NCBI GenBank assembly: GCA_001312505.1
Contig: BBDW01000001.1
Location: forward strand, 1 to 64,000
Direction of reading: 5' to 3'
From: Mediterraneibacter faecis JCM 15917
Lineage (GTDB): Bacteria; Bacillota; Clostridia; Lachnospirales; Lachnospiraceae
Length of the DNA: 64,000 nucleotides
Numbering within the stretch: position 1 is the first letter of the stretch; every line of letters starts with the position of its first letter. This document shows, in pieces, positions 49,458 to 60,882 of this stretch. Both the position numbers and the translations under genes were made by a program. The notes below the pieces were generated by a model. That model had not been told where the DNA came from, made no database searches, and saw only the letters and a list, made by a program, of their open reading frames with translations.

Positions 49458-50312
49458 ATGGCAGAGACTTACAAACATTCGTATAAGTCAGGAGAAATTC
49501 TGATGACTTCGCTGTCTGTATATAACACGGGATATCAAATGTGTGAAGCAGGATATCAGTGGGGACCCGGAGTCAGGGATCATTATTGTATCCATCATAT
49601 TTTGTCAGGAACAGGATACTATACAGTTGGAGAAAAGACATGGAAATTAGAAGCCGGAGATACTTTTATCTTATATCCGGGCGTGGAAGTAAAGTATTAT
49701 GCCGATCAGCAGGAGCCATGGGAATATGCCTGGGCAGGATTCATGGGGGGGACGGATGCGGCATCGATCATTCGAAATACAGGTTTTTTGAAAGAACGTC
49801 CTTTTTTAAAAAGAGGAAATGTGCCGGATGACCAGATTCGGAATGGATTGGAACAGATTTATAATGCAAAGGGCAATGGGTATGAAGAAGCGGTTGCCAT
49901 GACAGGAGCACTTTACAGTCTTCTGTCAGTCTTTATGCACTATCATGAAGGGGGGGAAGATCAGGAAAGAGATGCAAAGCTTTTGTATGTAGAAAAGGCA
50001 GAAAACTATATAGAAACCAATTATTCTTATCCCGTGACGGTGGAAGATATTGCAGACTATGTAGGAATCAGCAGAAGTCATCTGTTCCGCTCTTTTCAGA
50101 CCTATATGAATTGTTCGCCAAAAGAATATCTGACAGAATATAGAATCCAGCAGGCTTGCCGTCTGTTGAAAGAGACGGGGGGGCTGTCGGTTTCGGCGAT
50201 TGCATATTCTGTTGGTTTTGAGAATAATCTTTATTTTTCGAAGGCATTCCGGAAAGTGAAGAAGACAAGTCCGACGGAATACAGAGAAAAGCATAGAAAA
50301 AAGAAGGAATGA
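49458..50312 (+). CDS. AraC-family transcriptional regulator
   Basis: 284 residues. The N-terminal cupin sensor domain has HHILSGTGYYTVGEKTWKLE and GDTFILYPGVEVKYY. Two helix-turn-helix motifs follow: VEDIADYVGISRSHLFRSF and LSVSAIAYSVGFENNLYFSKAF. Because it is divergent to galK it probably senses galactose or a galactoside. Three seven-G runs (49745-49751, 49950-49956, 50177-50183) each add one Gly (FMGGTDA, HEGGEDQ, ETGGLSV). ATG 49458 was preferred, with GGAGCCGGAAG upstream; an in-frame extension to 49371 is possible. Confidence 0.87.
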   Translation: MAETYKHSYKSGEILMTSLSVYNTGYQMCEAGYQWGPGVRDHYCIHHILSGTGYYTVGEKTWKLEAGDTFILYPGVEVKYYADQQEPWEYAWAGFMGGTDAASIIRNTGFLKERPFLKRGNVPDDQIRNGLEQIYNAKGNGYEEAVAMTGALYSLLSVFMHYHEGGEDQERDAKLLYVEKAENYIETNYSYPVTVEDIADYVGISRSHLFRSFQTYMNCSPKEYLTEYRIQQACRLLKETGGLSVSAIAYSVGFENNLYFSKAFRKVKKTSPTEYREKHRKKKE

Positions 50313-50367
50313 TGCCGAGGTGCAGGACATAAGAATAGAGTAAGAATGTCAAAGGCGGGAAGCTGTC

Positions 50368-51090
50368 ATGATGTCTGGAAAAAGATGGGGGTTATGTAGT
50401 ACAGTTTTTCTGTCTTCTGGTGTTTTTGGGTATGTCCCCCCCATTTCTGATAAAGATGGATGGGAGAAAAACAATGAGCGTTTCATCTGATTCAGTGCGA
50501 AGTCAGAATGTATCAGATGAGGTAAAACCAGTTGTTGCGCTTACATTTGATGACGGGCCAAATGCATCCTCGACCCCGATTCTACTGGATGGATTGAAGG
50601 AACGTAAAGTGCGGGCAACCTTTTTCCTGATCGGCGAAAATGTAGAAAAAGACGAGAATGAAAAATTGTGAAAAGAATGTATGAGGAAGGTCATTTGATC
50701 GGAAATCATACTTATACGCATTGCAATCTGTCAAAGCTGGAAACGGGAGAAGCAAAGAAAGAACTAGAACAGACAGATACAGTGATTGAAAAGATAACGG
50801 GAAAACAACCGGTGTTCGTAAGAGCGCCTTACGGGGGGGAACTCCCGGTGGACAGCGAACAAGATCTGAACAGAATATATATCGGATGGACGGTGGATCC
50901 GCTGGACTGGATGACCGAAGATACAGGGGGGGCGGTTGTAAAAACAGTTGTGGAAGAGATAAATCCGGGAGATGTTATTTTATTACATGATTGTTATCCT
51001 TCTTCTGTGCAGGCAGCTATACGGATTGTAGATCTGCTGCAGGGAAAAGGCTATGAGTTTGTGACAGTGGATCATCTGATTATGGATTGA
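50368..51090 (+). CDS. Polysaccharide deacetylase (NodB domain), secreted or membrane-anchored (two frameshifts)
   Basis: About 240 residues. NodB motifs: TFDDGPNASST (metal Asp), GNHTYTH (metal His pair), RAPYG, DPLDW and ILLHDCYP. Probably removes acetyl groups from peptidoglycan or another glycan. If the five G at 50387-50391 are four, the N-terminus becomes MMSGKRWGYVVQFFCLLVFL, a basic start plus hydrophobic core, that is a signal or anchor. A second fault is the A run at 50661-50665 (six A give NEKIVKRMYEEGH). Expanded runs at 50436-50442, 50833-50839 and 50926-50932 add Pro, Gly and Gly. Confidence 0.85.
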
Positions 51091-51125
51091 AGATGTGAAT
51101 ATAAGATTGAAAACAGGAGAGAAAG

Positions 51126-52444
51126 ATGGATTTATTTGATTATATGAGAGAGACAAATAAAGAGAAGGAATCCCCCCCGCTTGCATCCAGGATGCGTCCG
51201 GTGACACTGGATGAAGTAGTGGACAGAAGCATATCATAGGAAAAGATAAATTGCTTTACCGGGCAATTAAGGCAGATAAGCTGAGTTCTTTGATTTTTTA
51301 CGGACCTCCGGGAACAGGAAAGACAACACTGGCAAAGGTGATCGCACATACAACCAGCGCAGAGTTCAAACAGATCAATGCGACAGTTGCCGGAAAGAAA
51401 GATATGGAAGAAGTAGTGAAAGAAGCAAAAGATCTGCAGGGAATGTATGGAAAAAAGACGATTCTTTTTATTGATGAAATTCATCGCTTTAATAAAGGGC
51501 AGCAGGATTATCTGCTTCCATTTGTGGAAGATGGAACGTTGATCCTGATTGGCGCAACAACGGAGAATCCTTATTTTGAGGTAAATGGAGCTTTGATTTC
51601 GAGATCAAGTATTTTTGAATTGCATCCATTGGAGAAGACAGATATTAAGGAACTGCTTCTCCGTGCAGTGAATGATACTGAGAAAGGTCTTGGAAGCTTT
51701 CATGCAGTGATAGAAGATGATGCACTTGAATTTTTGGCAGATGTGTCAGGTGGAGATGCAAGAAACGCACTGAATGCGATTGAACTGGGTGTACTGACAA
51801 CGGACAGAAGCGAAGATGGACAAATTCATATTACTCTGGATGTTGCGTCAGAATGTATCCAGAAACGAGTGGTGAATTATGACAAAAAAGGAGATAACCA
51901 TTACGATATTATCTCTGCATTTATTAAGAGCATGCGCGGCTCAGACCCGGATGCAGCGGTCTTTTATCTTGCAAAGATGTTGTATGCAGGAGAAGATGTG
52001 AAGTTTATAGCGAGAAGAATTATGATCTGTGCATCTGAAGATGTTGGAAATGCGGATCCGATGGCACTTACTGTTGCGGTTGCGGCTGCACAGGCAGTTG
52101 AGCGGATCGGAATGCCGGAATCTCAGATCATTCTTTCACAGGCGGTGACTTATGTGGCATCTGCGCCAAAGAGTAATTCTGCCGTTAATGCAATATTTGC
52201 AGCGAATGATGCAGTACGGAACAATAAAACAACGGTTCCGACACACCTTCAGGATGCACATTATAAAGGTGCACAGAAATTAGGACACGGAATAGGATAT
52301 AAGTACGCACATGATTATCCAAATCATTATGTGGATCAGCAGTATCTTCCGGATGAAATAAAAGACGCCAGGTTCTATGAACCCGGCGACCTTGGTTATG
52401 AGAAACAGATCAAGGAGCGTTTACAGAAGCTGCGAGAGCAGTAA
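51126..52444 (+). CDS. rarA: Replication-associated recombination protein A, AAA+ ATPase (frameshifted)
   Basis: 439 residues after repair. Walker A GPPGTGKTTLAKVIA, Walker B ILFIDEIHRFNKGQQD, sensor 1 LIGATTENPYFEVN, and the C-terminal tetramerisation part SAPKSNSAVNAI. Clamp-loader-like protein (MgsA/WRNIP1) acting at stalled forks. The frame is lost at 51221-51222 (GTGGACAG for GTGGGACAG), giving EVVGQKHIIGKDKLLYRA when restored. A seven-C run (51172-51178) adds one Pro. The 3' end overlaps the convergent DUF4364 gene by 24 bases. Confidence 0.95.
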
Positions 52445-52933
52445 AGCGTAAATCTCCTGATTCTTTCGATTCCAGTTATTTACAATGGCTTCTGCCTCAG
52501 TCTGAGTTGGCACAGTGAGTGTCATATCAATGAGGTGGGAGCCATTTTCTAAAATCTGGCATTTTACTTCATATTCATGGTTTGTATTCAGATAGTAATC
52601 TGATTTAACAGAAACCTCTTCTTTCAGATCATATTTTTTCTCATTGATAAAATTATCAATTTCCTGACGAATCTCAGGAGAAATTTTATTTCTGAAATAG
52701 TTGATCGTAGCAGCTCCTTCTTCTGTGAGATTATAAAGCGTACGATTATGTGTCAGCTCAATTTTCAGAAGCCCGGAATCCGTTAATTCTGCAAGTGCAG
52801 ACTGAAGACGAAAATAAGTTGTATACCCTTTATCCAGAATGAATTCTGATATCTGGGAAGTTGTAAGCGGAAAATCGACTCTATCCAACATGTACAACAC
52901 GATCAGTTTATATAATGTAAATGTTTCAGCCAT
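52421..52933 (-). CDS. DUF4364 family protein (winged-helix-like)
   Basis: 170 residues. Clostridial protein of unknown role. The N-terminus (AETFTLYKLIVLYMLDRVDF, then TTSQISEFILDKGYTTYFRL) looks like a winged-helix DNA-binding fold. The C-terminal half has an alternating beta pattern. ATG 52933 overlaps the end of the radical SAM gene by eight bases, so it is the last member of a mae-yhcC-DUF4364 operon. Confidence 0.82.
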   Translation of the reverse strand: MAETFTLYKLIVLYMLDRVDFPLTTSQISEFILDKGYTTYFRLQSALAELTDSGLLKIELTHNRTLYNLTEEGAATINYFRNKISPEIRQEIDNFINEKKYDLKEEVSVKSDYYLNTNHEYEVKCQILENGSHLIDMTLTVPTQTEAEAIVNNWNRKNQEIYALLLSQLL

Positions 52934-53878
52934 AATACTCCTTTCCCTGGTACAAGTCATGATCTTTCATATATTTGTGAATCTGATTTAAAACAGTTCG
53001 TTTTGCGCCTGTCCACAGAGGTGCGATCAAGAGATCCTTCGGTCCGTCACCGGTCAGTCGGTGAATGACGATTTCCGGACGCAAATGCTGGATACATTCA
53101 GTGAGCAGACGGATGTATTCGTCCGCATCCGGGATATGGAAAGCAGGACCGGTATAAGCAGGATCTAAAAGACATTTCTGATATTCAACTGCAAGATCAG
53201 TTCCTTTCAAAATGTGGAGAAGCTGCAACTTGATTCCGTCAATATTTGAATGATTCAAATATTCGATTGTTTCAAGCATCATTTCGTGAGTCTCTCCGGG
53301 CAGAAATAAAATGACATGTACGATAACAGTCAGATTCCGGCGTTTCAGTTCATGCACAGCAGTATCAAATACCTCTAAAGGATAGCCTCTGCGAATGTAT
53401 CTGGCGGATTCTGGGTGAATGGTTTGAAGACCAAGTTCAACCAGACGGGCTTGATCTGATTCAATTCATCTAAAAGTTCCAGAACATCAGAATCTAAACA
53501 GTCAGGGCGGGTTGCGATTGCAAGTACTTTCACATCGGGGGGGTCCTCAATTGCTTCTGTAAAAACTTTCCGCAAATATTCTATGGGGGGGCATAGGTGC
53601 TCGTAAAGGCCTGGAAATATGCGATATAAGCATGCACCGGACGCTTTCTGGCAAGAATGGCTTTCCCTTCTGCAAGCTGTTCTGTAATCGTTTTGCAGGC
53701 AGAACCGGCAAAATCTCCAGAACCCATACCACTGCAGAAAATACAGCCACCATATCCGATCTTACCATCACGGTTCGGACAAGTCATACCACCGTTCAAT
53801 GCAATGCGATATACTTTCTCTCCAAACTGGGATTTCAATGCATAGTCAAGAGAGTGGTAGCGCTTCTCTCCCCCACAT
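52926..53878 (-). CDS. YhcC-type radical SAM protein (three frameshifts)
   Basis: About 316 residues after repair. The radical SAM cluster motif is CPNRDGKIGYGGCIFC (spaced wider than CxxxCxxC, as in the YhcC/TIGR01212 family). Later segments are IATRPDC, HELKRRNLTVIVHVI and LLHILKGTDLA. The function of the family is not known; an RNA or tRNA modification role is possible. Faults: five C at 53870-53874 (four give MWGEKRYHSLDYALKSQ), seven G at 53585-53591 (five give TYAPIEYLRK), and a missing base near 53438 (gives VWLELGLQTIHPESARY). A seven-G run at 53537-53543 adds a Pro (EDPPDV). Confidence 0.83.
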
Positions 53879-53879
53879 A

Positions 53880-55027
53880 TTAGATTAAATCCTTAATTGC
53901 TTTGCTTACTGTGTCTGCTACACGAGGATCAAAGGCTTCCGGAAGAATGTTGTTTTCATTCAATTCTTCTTCCGGAACAAGACCTGCGATTGCATTGGCA
54001 GCGGCAAGTTTCATTTCTTCTGTAATCTGTGTGGCACGTCCTTCTAATGCACCTTTGAAAATACCAGGGAATGCAACAACATTGTTTACCTGGTTCGGGA
54101 ATCAGAACGTCCTGTTCCGACAACTTTGGCACCTGCTTCTTTTGCAAGGTCAGGCATGATCTCCGGTACAGGGTTCGCCATGGCGAACAGAATCGCATCC
54201 TTATTCATGGAAGCAACCATCTCTTTAGAAACAATATTCGGAGCAGAAACACCAACGAAAATATCAGCACCTTTTAATGCATCGGCAAGTGTTCCTGTGC
54301 GTTCTTCCAGATTTGTAACTTCAGTCATCTGCTGCTGCATCCAGTTCAGGTTCGGTGAGTTCTTGGAAATGATTCCGTTGATGTCACACATTGTAATATG
54401 AGGGAAACCATAAGTGAGAAGCAGCTTTGTGATAGCAACTCCGGCAGATCCGGCTCCATTCACTACAACACGGCAATCTTCCTTTTTCTTTCCAGTTACT
54501 TTCAGGGCATTGATGATTCCGGCGAGGACAACGATAGCTGTTCCGTGCTGGTCATCATGGAAAACCGGAATGTTCAGAAGTTCTTTCAGGCGTGTTTCGA
54601 TTTCGAAACAGCGTGGAGCTGAAATATCTTCCAGGTTGATTCCACCGAAAGCCGGTGCGATGTTGACTACAGATTTAATGATCTCTTCTGTGTCCTGTGT
54701 ATCCAGACAGATCGGAACTGCATTGACACCACCGAATTCCTTGAACAGGACCGCTTTTCCCTCCATAACCGGCATAGCAGCAAGTGCACCGATGTTTCCA
54801 AGACCAAGAACAGCGCTTCCGTCAGATACAACAGCAACTGTATTGGCTTTCATAGTGTATTTATATGCGGCTTCAGGATCCTGTGCGATCACCTTGCAAG
54901 GCTCAGCAACACCCGGAGTATAAGCGATGGCAAGATCTTCTCTTGAGTTGACATGCGCTTTGGCAGTTGTCTCTATCTTACCATTCCATTCTTCATGCAT
55001 TTTTAAAGCTTTTTCATTGTTTGTCAT
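53880..55027 (-). CDS. NAD(P)-dependent malic enzyme (frameshifted)
   Basis: 382 residues after repair. Decarboxylates malate to pyruvate. It belongs to the short bacterial malic-enzyme type: AYTPGVAEPCKVIA, ALLGL-like SAVLGLGNIGALAAMPV, VPVFHDDQHGTAIVVLAG (as IPVFHDDQHG), and nucleotide loop VVNGAGSAGVAITK. The frame is lost at 54100-54101 (one A/T missing), so the read protein ends GTGRSDSRTR; repair gives GRSDFPNQVNNVVAFPGIF. Its stop is one base from the yhcC start. ATG 55027 was chosen, with AGAGAGGTATAAA upstream. Confidence 0.93.
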
Positions 55028-55290
55028 GATTTTATACCTCTCTGATTTGATTGAATTAATGATACCACTGAAAAAGGAAACACGCAAGTACAGGAAAATA
55101 GAGAAAAGTTCAAAAAGTTCTTTCTTTTTAGAAAAATATACTGTATAATAACACCATATTTAAAGCAAATTTCCATTAAAGTCGAATCAGACTTGTATTC
55201 CCGAAGTATGAATGAATAATCCAGTATGTGAAAAGGCACATGTGAAGTGGATTGAAAGAACAAATTTACCTGAAAAGAAAGGAAAAGAAT

Positions 55291-56636
55291 ATGACACGAG
55301 AAAAATATGAATCATTGCCGCTGGCAACATTGAAAGAACTTGCAAAAGCAAGAAAGATGAGAGGTGTTTCTACATTAAAGAAAGGCGATCTGATCGATGC
55401 AATGCTTGAGCTGGATGAGCAGGAAGAGCAGAAAGAGGCAGCAGAAGAAGCGAGAGAAGAAGTAAAAGAAGAGAAAAAAGAAGAGACAGATATTGAACAG
55501 TTGGACAGTGGTTTTACAGCAAACGGAATCCTTGAGGTACTTCAGGATGGATATGGATTCATTCGTTCTGACAATTATCTTCCGGGAGATGGAGATGTCT
55601 ATGTTGCGCCTTCCCAGATTCGCAGATTCGGACTTAAAACAGGCGATATCCTGACAGGAAATACAAGAGTTAAGACGCAGGGAGAAAAGTTCAGTGCACT
55701 TCTTTATGTGTCTACGATCAATGGACTGCGCCCGGCAGAGGCAATGAAGAGAAAGAACTTTGAAGACCTGACTCCGATTTTTCCGAATCAGAGAATCCGT
55801 CTGGAGAATCCGGGCTGTACAACAGCAATGCGTATTGTTGATCTTGTTTCCCCCCTATTGGAAAGGGACAGAGAGGTATGATTGTATCTCCACCGAAAGC
55901 AGGAAAAACTACATTATTAAAAGAAGTTGCATTATCTGTACAGAAGACAGAACCGAATATGCATCTTCTGATTCTGTTGATCGATGAACGTCCGGAAGAG
56001 GTGACTGATATTCGTGAGGCAATTGAAGGTCCGAATGTAGAGGTGATTCATTCTACATTTGATGAACTTCCGGAGCATCACAAACGAGTATCAGAAATGG
56101 TTATCTCAAGAGCAAAACGTCTGGTAGAGCATGGAAAAGACGTTATGATTCTTCTTGACAGCATCACAAGACTTTCAAGAGCATATAACCTGATCGTTCC
56201 ACCATCAGGAAGAACACTTTCCGGTGGTCTTGATCCGGCAGCACTTTACAGTCCAAAGCGTTTCTTCGGAGCAGCAAGAAATATGAGAGAAGGTGGAAGC
56301 CTTACGATTCTTGCAACAGCACTGGTTGATACAGGAAGCAAGATGGATGATGTTGTTTATGAAGAATTTAAGGGGGGGACAGGTAACATGGAACTGATGC
56401 TTGACAGAAAGCTTCAGGAGAAAAGAGTGTTCCCGGCAATTGATATTCCAAAATCAGGAACAAGAAGAGAAGATCTTCTTCTTACAAAGGAAGAACAGGA
56501 TGCAGTTTATATTATGAGAAAAGCAATGAACGGCATGAAATCAGAAGAGGCAGTGGACAATCTTTTGAATATGTTTTCCCGTACAAAAACAAACGAAGAG
56601 CTTGTTCAGCAGATCATCCGTCAGAAATTTATCTAA
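55291..56636 (+). CDS. rho: Transcription termination factor Rho (frameshifted)
   Basis: 447 residues after repair. Hexameric RNA helicase. N-terminal Rho_N (residues about 5-40) followed by an acidic Glu-rich insert (about 45-75); RNA-binding cold-shock-like domain with [19 protein letters not shown]; Walker [15 protein letters not shown]-loop and R-loop region. The frame is lost at a six-C run (55850-55855): four C give [18 protein letters not shown]. The invariant EEFKGTGNMEL reads [12 protein letters not shown] at a seven-G run (56372-56378). ATG 55291 follows AAAGGAAAAG. Confidence 0.96.
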
Positions 56637-56727
56637 AAAGGTATTGCATTATTAAAAAATGTGTGATACAATTAGAAAGCTGTTTAGAGAAAATAATAAG
56701 TAATTTAAAAATAGAGAGGTGAAAATC

Positions 56728-56928
56728 ATGCGCGAAGGTATCCATCCTAATTATTATCAGGCAACTGTAACATGCAACTGTGGAAACACATTTGTTACAG
56801 GATCTACAAAGGAGAACATCCACGTAGAAATCTGCTCCAAGTGTCATCCATTCTACACAGGTCAGCAGAAAGCAACACAGGCTCGTGGCCGTGTTGATAA
56901 GTTCAATAAGAAATACGGTATTAAATAA
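56728..56928 (+). CDS. rpmE: 50S ribosomal protein bL31
   Basis: 66 residues. [20 protein letters not shown] at the start and [10 protein letters not shown] give the zinc ligands, so it is the zinc-containing form. ATG 56728 preferred over the in-frame GTG nine bases upstream because GAGAGGTG is then well spaced. rho-rpmE order is common in Firmicutes. Confidence 0.97.
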   Translation: MREGIHPNYYQATVTCNCGNTFVTGSTKENIHVEICSKCHPFYTGQQKATQARGRVDKFNKKYGIK

Positions 56929-56939
56929 GAAATACGAAG

Positions 56940-56977
56940 TGATGAGGGCTGAGGTGGAAATCTCAGTCCTCTTTGTG
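56940..56977 (+). terminator. Terminator between rpmE and yqhQ
   Basis: GAGGGCTGAG and CTCAGTCCTC form a stem (one mismatch) followed by TTTGTGTTT. Confidence 0.7.
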
Positions 56978-56991
56978 TTTAGGAGAAATAT

Positions 56992-57917
56992 ATGAAATCA
57001 TCGAATATAGGCGGCCAGGCAGTGCTGGAAGGCATTATGATGAAGAATCGGGAAACGTATTCCGTTGCCGTCCGGAAACCAGATGGAGAGATTGAAGTTG
57101 ATATTCAGGAATATAAAGGAGTTCTCCCATGGAAGGCACCGCAAAAGATTCCTTTCATTCGGGGGGGGATTTTTAATTTTGTGGATTCTCTTGTGCTGGG
57201 AATGAAGACATTGACTTATTCTGCAAGTTTTTTTGAAGACGAGGAAGAAGAAATTCTTACAGAAGATGAGGCAAGAAAGCAGGAGAAGAAGGAAAAACTG
57301 ATCATGAATCTGACAGTTGTGGTTTCTGTCTTAATTGCGGTTGGTATTTTTATGGTTCTTCCGTATTATCTGAGTAGTATTATAGAAAAGCATACCTCTT
57401 CACATCTTGTAATGACTGTTTTAGAAGGTGTGATCCGCGTTGCTATTTTCCTGATTTATATTGTTCTGATTTCTAGAACAAAGGATATTAAGAGAACATT
57501 TATGTATCACGGGGGGGCAGAGCATAAATGTATTAATTGCATCGAACATGGATTGGAATTAAATGTAGAAAATGTACGGAAGAGTTCCAAACAACATAAG
57601 AGATGTGGAACGAGCTTTCTTTTCTTTGTCATGATCGTAAGCATTATTGTCTGCTTTTTTATTACGGCAAAGTCCAGATTGTGAGAGTACTTCTTCGGAT
57701 CGCCCTGCTTCCGTTGATTGCAGGAATCTCTTATGAATTGATCCGTCTGGCAGGAAACAGTGATCATCCGGTAATCAATGTACTTAGTAAACCGGGACTC
57801 TGGGTTCAGAATCTGACAACAAAGGAACCGGATGACAGTATGATCGAGGTTGGGATCAAAGCAGTGGAAGCAGTGTTTGACTGGAAGACATGGCAGGAGG
57901 AGAACCTGAAGCAATGA
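56992..57917 (+). CDS. DUF1385 (YqhQ) membrane protein (frameshifted)
   Basis: About 308 residues after repair, with four or so membrane segments. The family core IGGQAVLEGIMMKNRETYSVAVR at the start and FMYHGAEHKCINCIEHG are visible, the latter read as HGGAEHK because of a seven-G run (57511-57517). An eight-G run (57161-57168) makes FIRGGIFNF where FIRGIFNF is expected. The frame is lost at 57674-57675 (TCC for TCCC): KSQIVRVLLRIALLPLIAGI when restored. Function unknown. It ends with an ATGA overlap on prmC. Confidence 0.88.
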
Positions 57918-58852
57918 GAACAGAATCAGACAAGAGGACAGTGTATAAAACAGATTGCAGCGATTCAATAAGTTTGAAAAATGCATATAAAGAAGGAAAA
58001 GAAATTCTTGCGAAAGCAGGAATTACAGAGGCAGATCTGGATGCGTGGTATCTGTTGGAATTTGTGACAGGGATTACGAAAGCTCGCTATTATATGGATC
58101 CGGATCAGAGCATGGATCCGGAAGCATGGAAAAAGTATAAAGAATATCTTGAAAAAAGAAGAAATCATATTCCATTGCAGCATATTACAGGAAGTCAGGA
58201 ATTTATGGGGCTTGAATTTCTGGTGAATGAACATGTGCTGATTCCAAGACAAGATACAGAAGTGCTTGTGGAAGAGGCACTGGAGATAATGAAACAAGAG
58301 ATATTCAGATCAAAAGGTTGTTTGCAACTGTTGGATATGTGTACCGGGTCAGGATGTATTCTTCTGAGCGTAATGCATTATGCAGAACAAGAGGGTATAT
58401 TTATAGAAGGAACAGGTGTTGACTTTTCGGAGCAGGCTCTTATGGTAGCGCAGAAAAATGAAAAACATTTGAGAAGCACGAAAAAGGATGAGAAAGGAAA
58501 AGTGAACTGGATTTTGAGTGATCTTTTTGAAAATGTCAGTGAAACCTATGATATGATCTTATCAAACCCACCTTACATCAGAACAGCAGAAATTGAGAAG
58601 CTTCAAGACGAAGTGAAACTTCACGATCCATTCAGTGCATTGGATGGGAAAGAAGACGGATTGTATTTCTACCGGAAGATTGTTACTGATGCAAAACAAT
58701 TCCTGAAAACAGGAGGAATACTTGCTTTTGAGATTGGATATGACCAGGGCAAAGAAGTTTCTGATCTTATGAAAAAAGCAGGATATGACAAGGTGTTCGT
58801 AAAAAAGGACCTGGCAGGACTTGACCGCATCGTCTGTGGCGTGTACTATTAA
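57914..58852 (+). CDS. prmC: Release factor glutamine methyltransferase
   Basis: 312 residues. Methylates the GGQ glutamine of RF1 and RF2 with SAM. SAM loop [15 protein letters not shown], then [14 protein letters not shown] with the NPPY active site, and the N-terminal helical domain [14 protein letters not shown]-like [20 protein letters not shown] 57914 overlaps the preceding stop, and GGAGGAG lies just upstream. Its target prfA follows immediately. Confidence 0.96.
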   Translation: MRTESDKRTVYKTDCSDSISLKNAYKEGKEILAKAGITEADLDAWYLLEFVTGITKARYYMDPDQSMDPEAWKKYKEYLEKRRNHIPLQHITGSQEFMGLEFLVNEHVLIPRQDTEVLVEEALEIMKQEIFRSKGCLQLLDMCTGSGCILLSVMHYAEQEGIFIEGTGVDFSEQALMVAQKNEKHLRSTKKDEKGKVNWILSDLFENVSETYDMILSNPPYIRTAEIEKLQDEVKLHDPFSALDGKEDGLYFYRKIVTDAKQFLKTGGILAFEIGYDQGKEVSDLMKKAGYDKVFVKKDLAGLDRIVCGVYY

Positions 58853-58892
58853 AAAGATAAAGAAGATAAAAAATAGAAGAGGATATAGAACT

Positions 58893-59963
58893 ATGTTTGA
58901 CAGATTAGAGGATTTGGTAATTCGTTACCAGGAAGTAATGGGTGAACTTCAGGAGCCGGATGTGGCGAATGATCCGGAACGTTTCCGTAAGCTGATGAAA
59001 GAGCAGAGTGATCTTGCACCAATCGTTGAAGCTTATCAGGAATATAAGAACTGTAAGCAGAATGTAGAAGAGAGTCTGATGATCCTGGAAGAAGAATCAG
59101 ATGAAGAGATGCGTGAGCTTGCAAAAGAAGAGTTGAATGAATCTAAAGCCAGAATTGAAGAATTGGAGCAGGAACTTAAGATTCTTCTTCTTCCGAAGGA
59201 TCCGAATGATGATAAGAACGTTATCGTTGAGATCCGTGCCGGTGCAGGTGGAGATGAGGCTGCACTTTTTGCGGCAGAAATTTATCGTATGTATGTGCAT
59301 TATGCAGACAGCCGCAGATGGAAGACAGAGATGATCTCTCTGAATGAGAATGGAATCGGCGGATTTAAAGAGTGTGTATTCATGATCACAGGACAGGGAG
59401 CATATTCCCGTATGAAGTACGAAAGTGGAGTACATCGTGTACAGCGTGTGCCGGAGACAGAAAGTGGCGGAAGAATTCATACTTCAACAATTACTGTAGC
59501 CGTAATGCCTGAGGCAGAAGAAGTTGATGTTGTAATCGATGAGAAGGATATCCGTATCGATGTAATGCGTGCATCAGGAAACGGTGGACAGTGTGTCAAT
59601 ACAACGGACTCTGCTGTACGACTGACTCATTACCCGACCGGAATCGTGATCTACAGCCAGACAGAGAAATCACAGCTGCAGAATAAAGAGAAGGCATTCC
59701 GACTGCTTCGTTCCAAACTGTATGACCTGGAGCTTGAGAAGAAACAGGCTTCTGAGGCAGCAGAGAGAAGAAGCCAGATCGGTACAGGAGACCGTTCTGA
59801 AAAGATCAGAACATATAACTTCCCACAGGGAAGAGTAACAGATCACAGAATCAAGCTGACACTTCATAAACTGGATAGCATTCTGAATGGTGATCTGGAT
59901 GAAGTGATCGACAGCCTGATTGCAGCGGATCAGACAGCGAAGCTTGCAAAGATGGAGGAGTAG
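58893..59963 (+). CDS. prfA: Peptide chain release factor 1
   Basis: 356 residues. Reads UAA and UAG stops. The codon-recognition tripeptide is PET in [16 protein letters not shown] (P-x-T class of RF1), and the catalytic GGQ lies in [17 protein letters not shown] Cys follows GGQ in place of the more usual His; the same occurs in relatives as far as I recall. ATG 58893 was chosen at MFDRLEDLV; the frame upstream overlaps prmC and has no ribosome site. Confidence 0.97.
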   Translation: MFDRLEDLVIRYQEVMGELQEPDVANDPERFRKLMKEQSDLAPIVEAYQEYKNCKQNVEESLMILEEESDEEMRELAKEELNESKARIEELEQELKILLLPKDPNDDKNVIVEIRAGAGGDEAALFAAEIYRMYVHYADSRRWKTEMISLNENGIGGFKECVFMITGQGAYSRMKYESGVHRVQRVPETESGGRIHTSTITVAVMPEAEEVDVVIDEKDIRIDVMRASGNGGQCVNTTDSAVRLTHYPTGIVIYSQTEKSQLQNKEKAFRLLRSKLYDLELEKKQASEAAERRSQIGTGDRSEKIRTYNFPQGRVTDHRIKLTLHKLDSILNGDLDEVIDSLIAADQTAKLAKMEE

Positions 59964-59970
59964 TACAAGA

Positions 59971-60882
59971 ATGATACCGGAATTCAAACGACCGGAACTG
60001 GAAGACAAAGAACTGATTGACTATTATTTTGCACAGGCTCCAAGCAGAAGCTGCGAGAGAACATTTGCGAATGTATATCTCTGGTCCAGACAGTATAAAG
60101 TGAAATATGCAATCCTTCATAATGCACTTGTATTTCGTGATGAAGGAGATGGACATACTTATGCTTACCCTGTAGGAAAGCCGGAAGCCGTCAAAGCTGC
60201 ATTGGAAGAATTGATGAAGATCTGCGAGGATGAAGACTGTGAATTCGGTCTTTACTGTGTGACACCGGAGAATTTTTCACAGATGGAAGAGTGGTATCCG
60301 GGACAATTCCGGATTGAATATGACAGAGATCAGGCAGATTACATCTATGAGACGGAGAAGCTTGTAACACTTGCAGGAAAGAAGCTTCACGGAAAGCGAA
60401 ACCATATTAATAAGTTTAAGCAGCTTTATCCGGACTGGTCTTACGAATCACTCAGTGATGAGAATGTAGAAGCGTGCTTTCAGATGGCTCTGAAGTGGAG
60501 AAATTCGAATGGATGTAATGATGATCCTGAGAAGAACGCAGAGATGTGCGTTTCATTGAATTCCCTCCGTTTATACAAAGAACTCGGCTTTAAAGGCGGA
60601 GTGTTGAGAAATGGCGAAAAAATTGTTGCTTTTACAGTAGGGGGGGAAGAACTGTGCAAGGATACATTTGTTGTTCATATTGAGAAAGCATTTGCAGATG
60701 TACAGGGAGCATACCCTATGATTAATCAGCAGTTTGTTGAACATGAATGTATGGATTACACTTATGTGAACAGAGAAGATGATGCCGGGGGGGAAGAAGG
60801 ACTCCGTAAGGCAAAATTATCTTATCGTCCGGCTTTTTTGGAAGAGAAAGGGTTTGTGACAAGAATAGGAGGACAGCAATGA
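59971..60882 (+). CDS. DUF2156 protein (GNAT-like, phosphatidylglycerol lysyltransferase C-terminal type)
   Basis: 303 residues. The Lachnospiraceae family resembles the C-terminal acyltransferase domain of MprF/LssF: KLHGKRNHINKFKQLYPDW, later DTFVVHIEKAFADVQGAYPMI and EHECMDYTYVNREDDAG. Substrate unknown. No membrane domain is present, so a cytoplasmic aminoacyl or acyl transfer role is possible. Two seven-G runs (60640-60646, 60787-60793) each add Gly (TVGGEEL, DAGGEEGL). Overlaps the next gene by four bases. Confidence 0.82.
   Translation: MIPEFKRPELEDKELIDYYFAQAPSRSCERTFANVYLWSRQYKVKYAILHNALVFRDEGDGHTYAYPVGKPEAVKAALEELMKICEDEDCEFGLYCVTPENFSQMEEWYPGQFRIEYDRDQADYIYETEKLVTLAGKKLHGKRNHINKFKQLYPDWSYESLSDENVEACFQMALKWRNSNGCNDDPEKNAEMCVSLNSLRLYKELGFKGGVLRNGEKIVAFTVGGEELCKDTFVVHIEKAFADVQGAYPMINQQFVEHECMDYTYVNREDDAGGEEGLRKAKLSYRPAFLEEKGFVTRIGGQQ

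Noticed and set aside
59578-59600. GGQ followed by Cys in RF1 as an error
   Set aside because: The codon is in frame with no run-length fault nearby, and position 4 after GGQ is not invariant.
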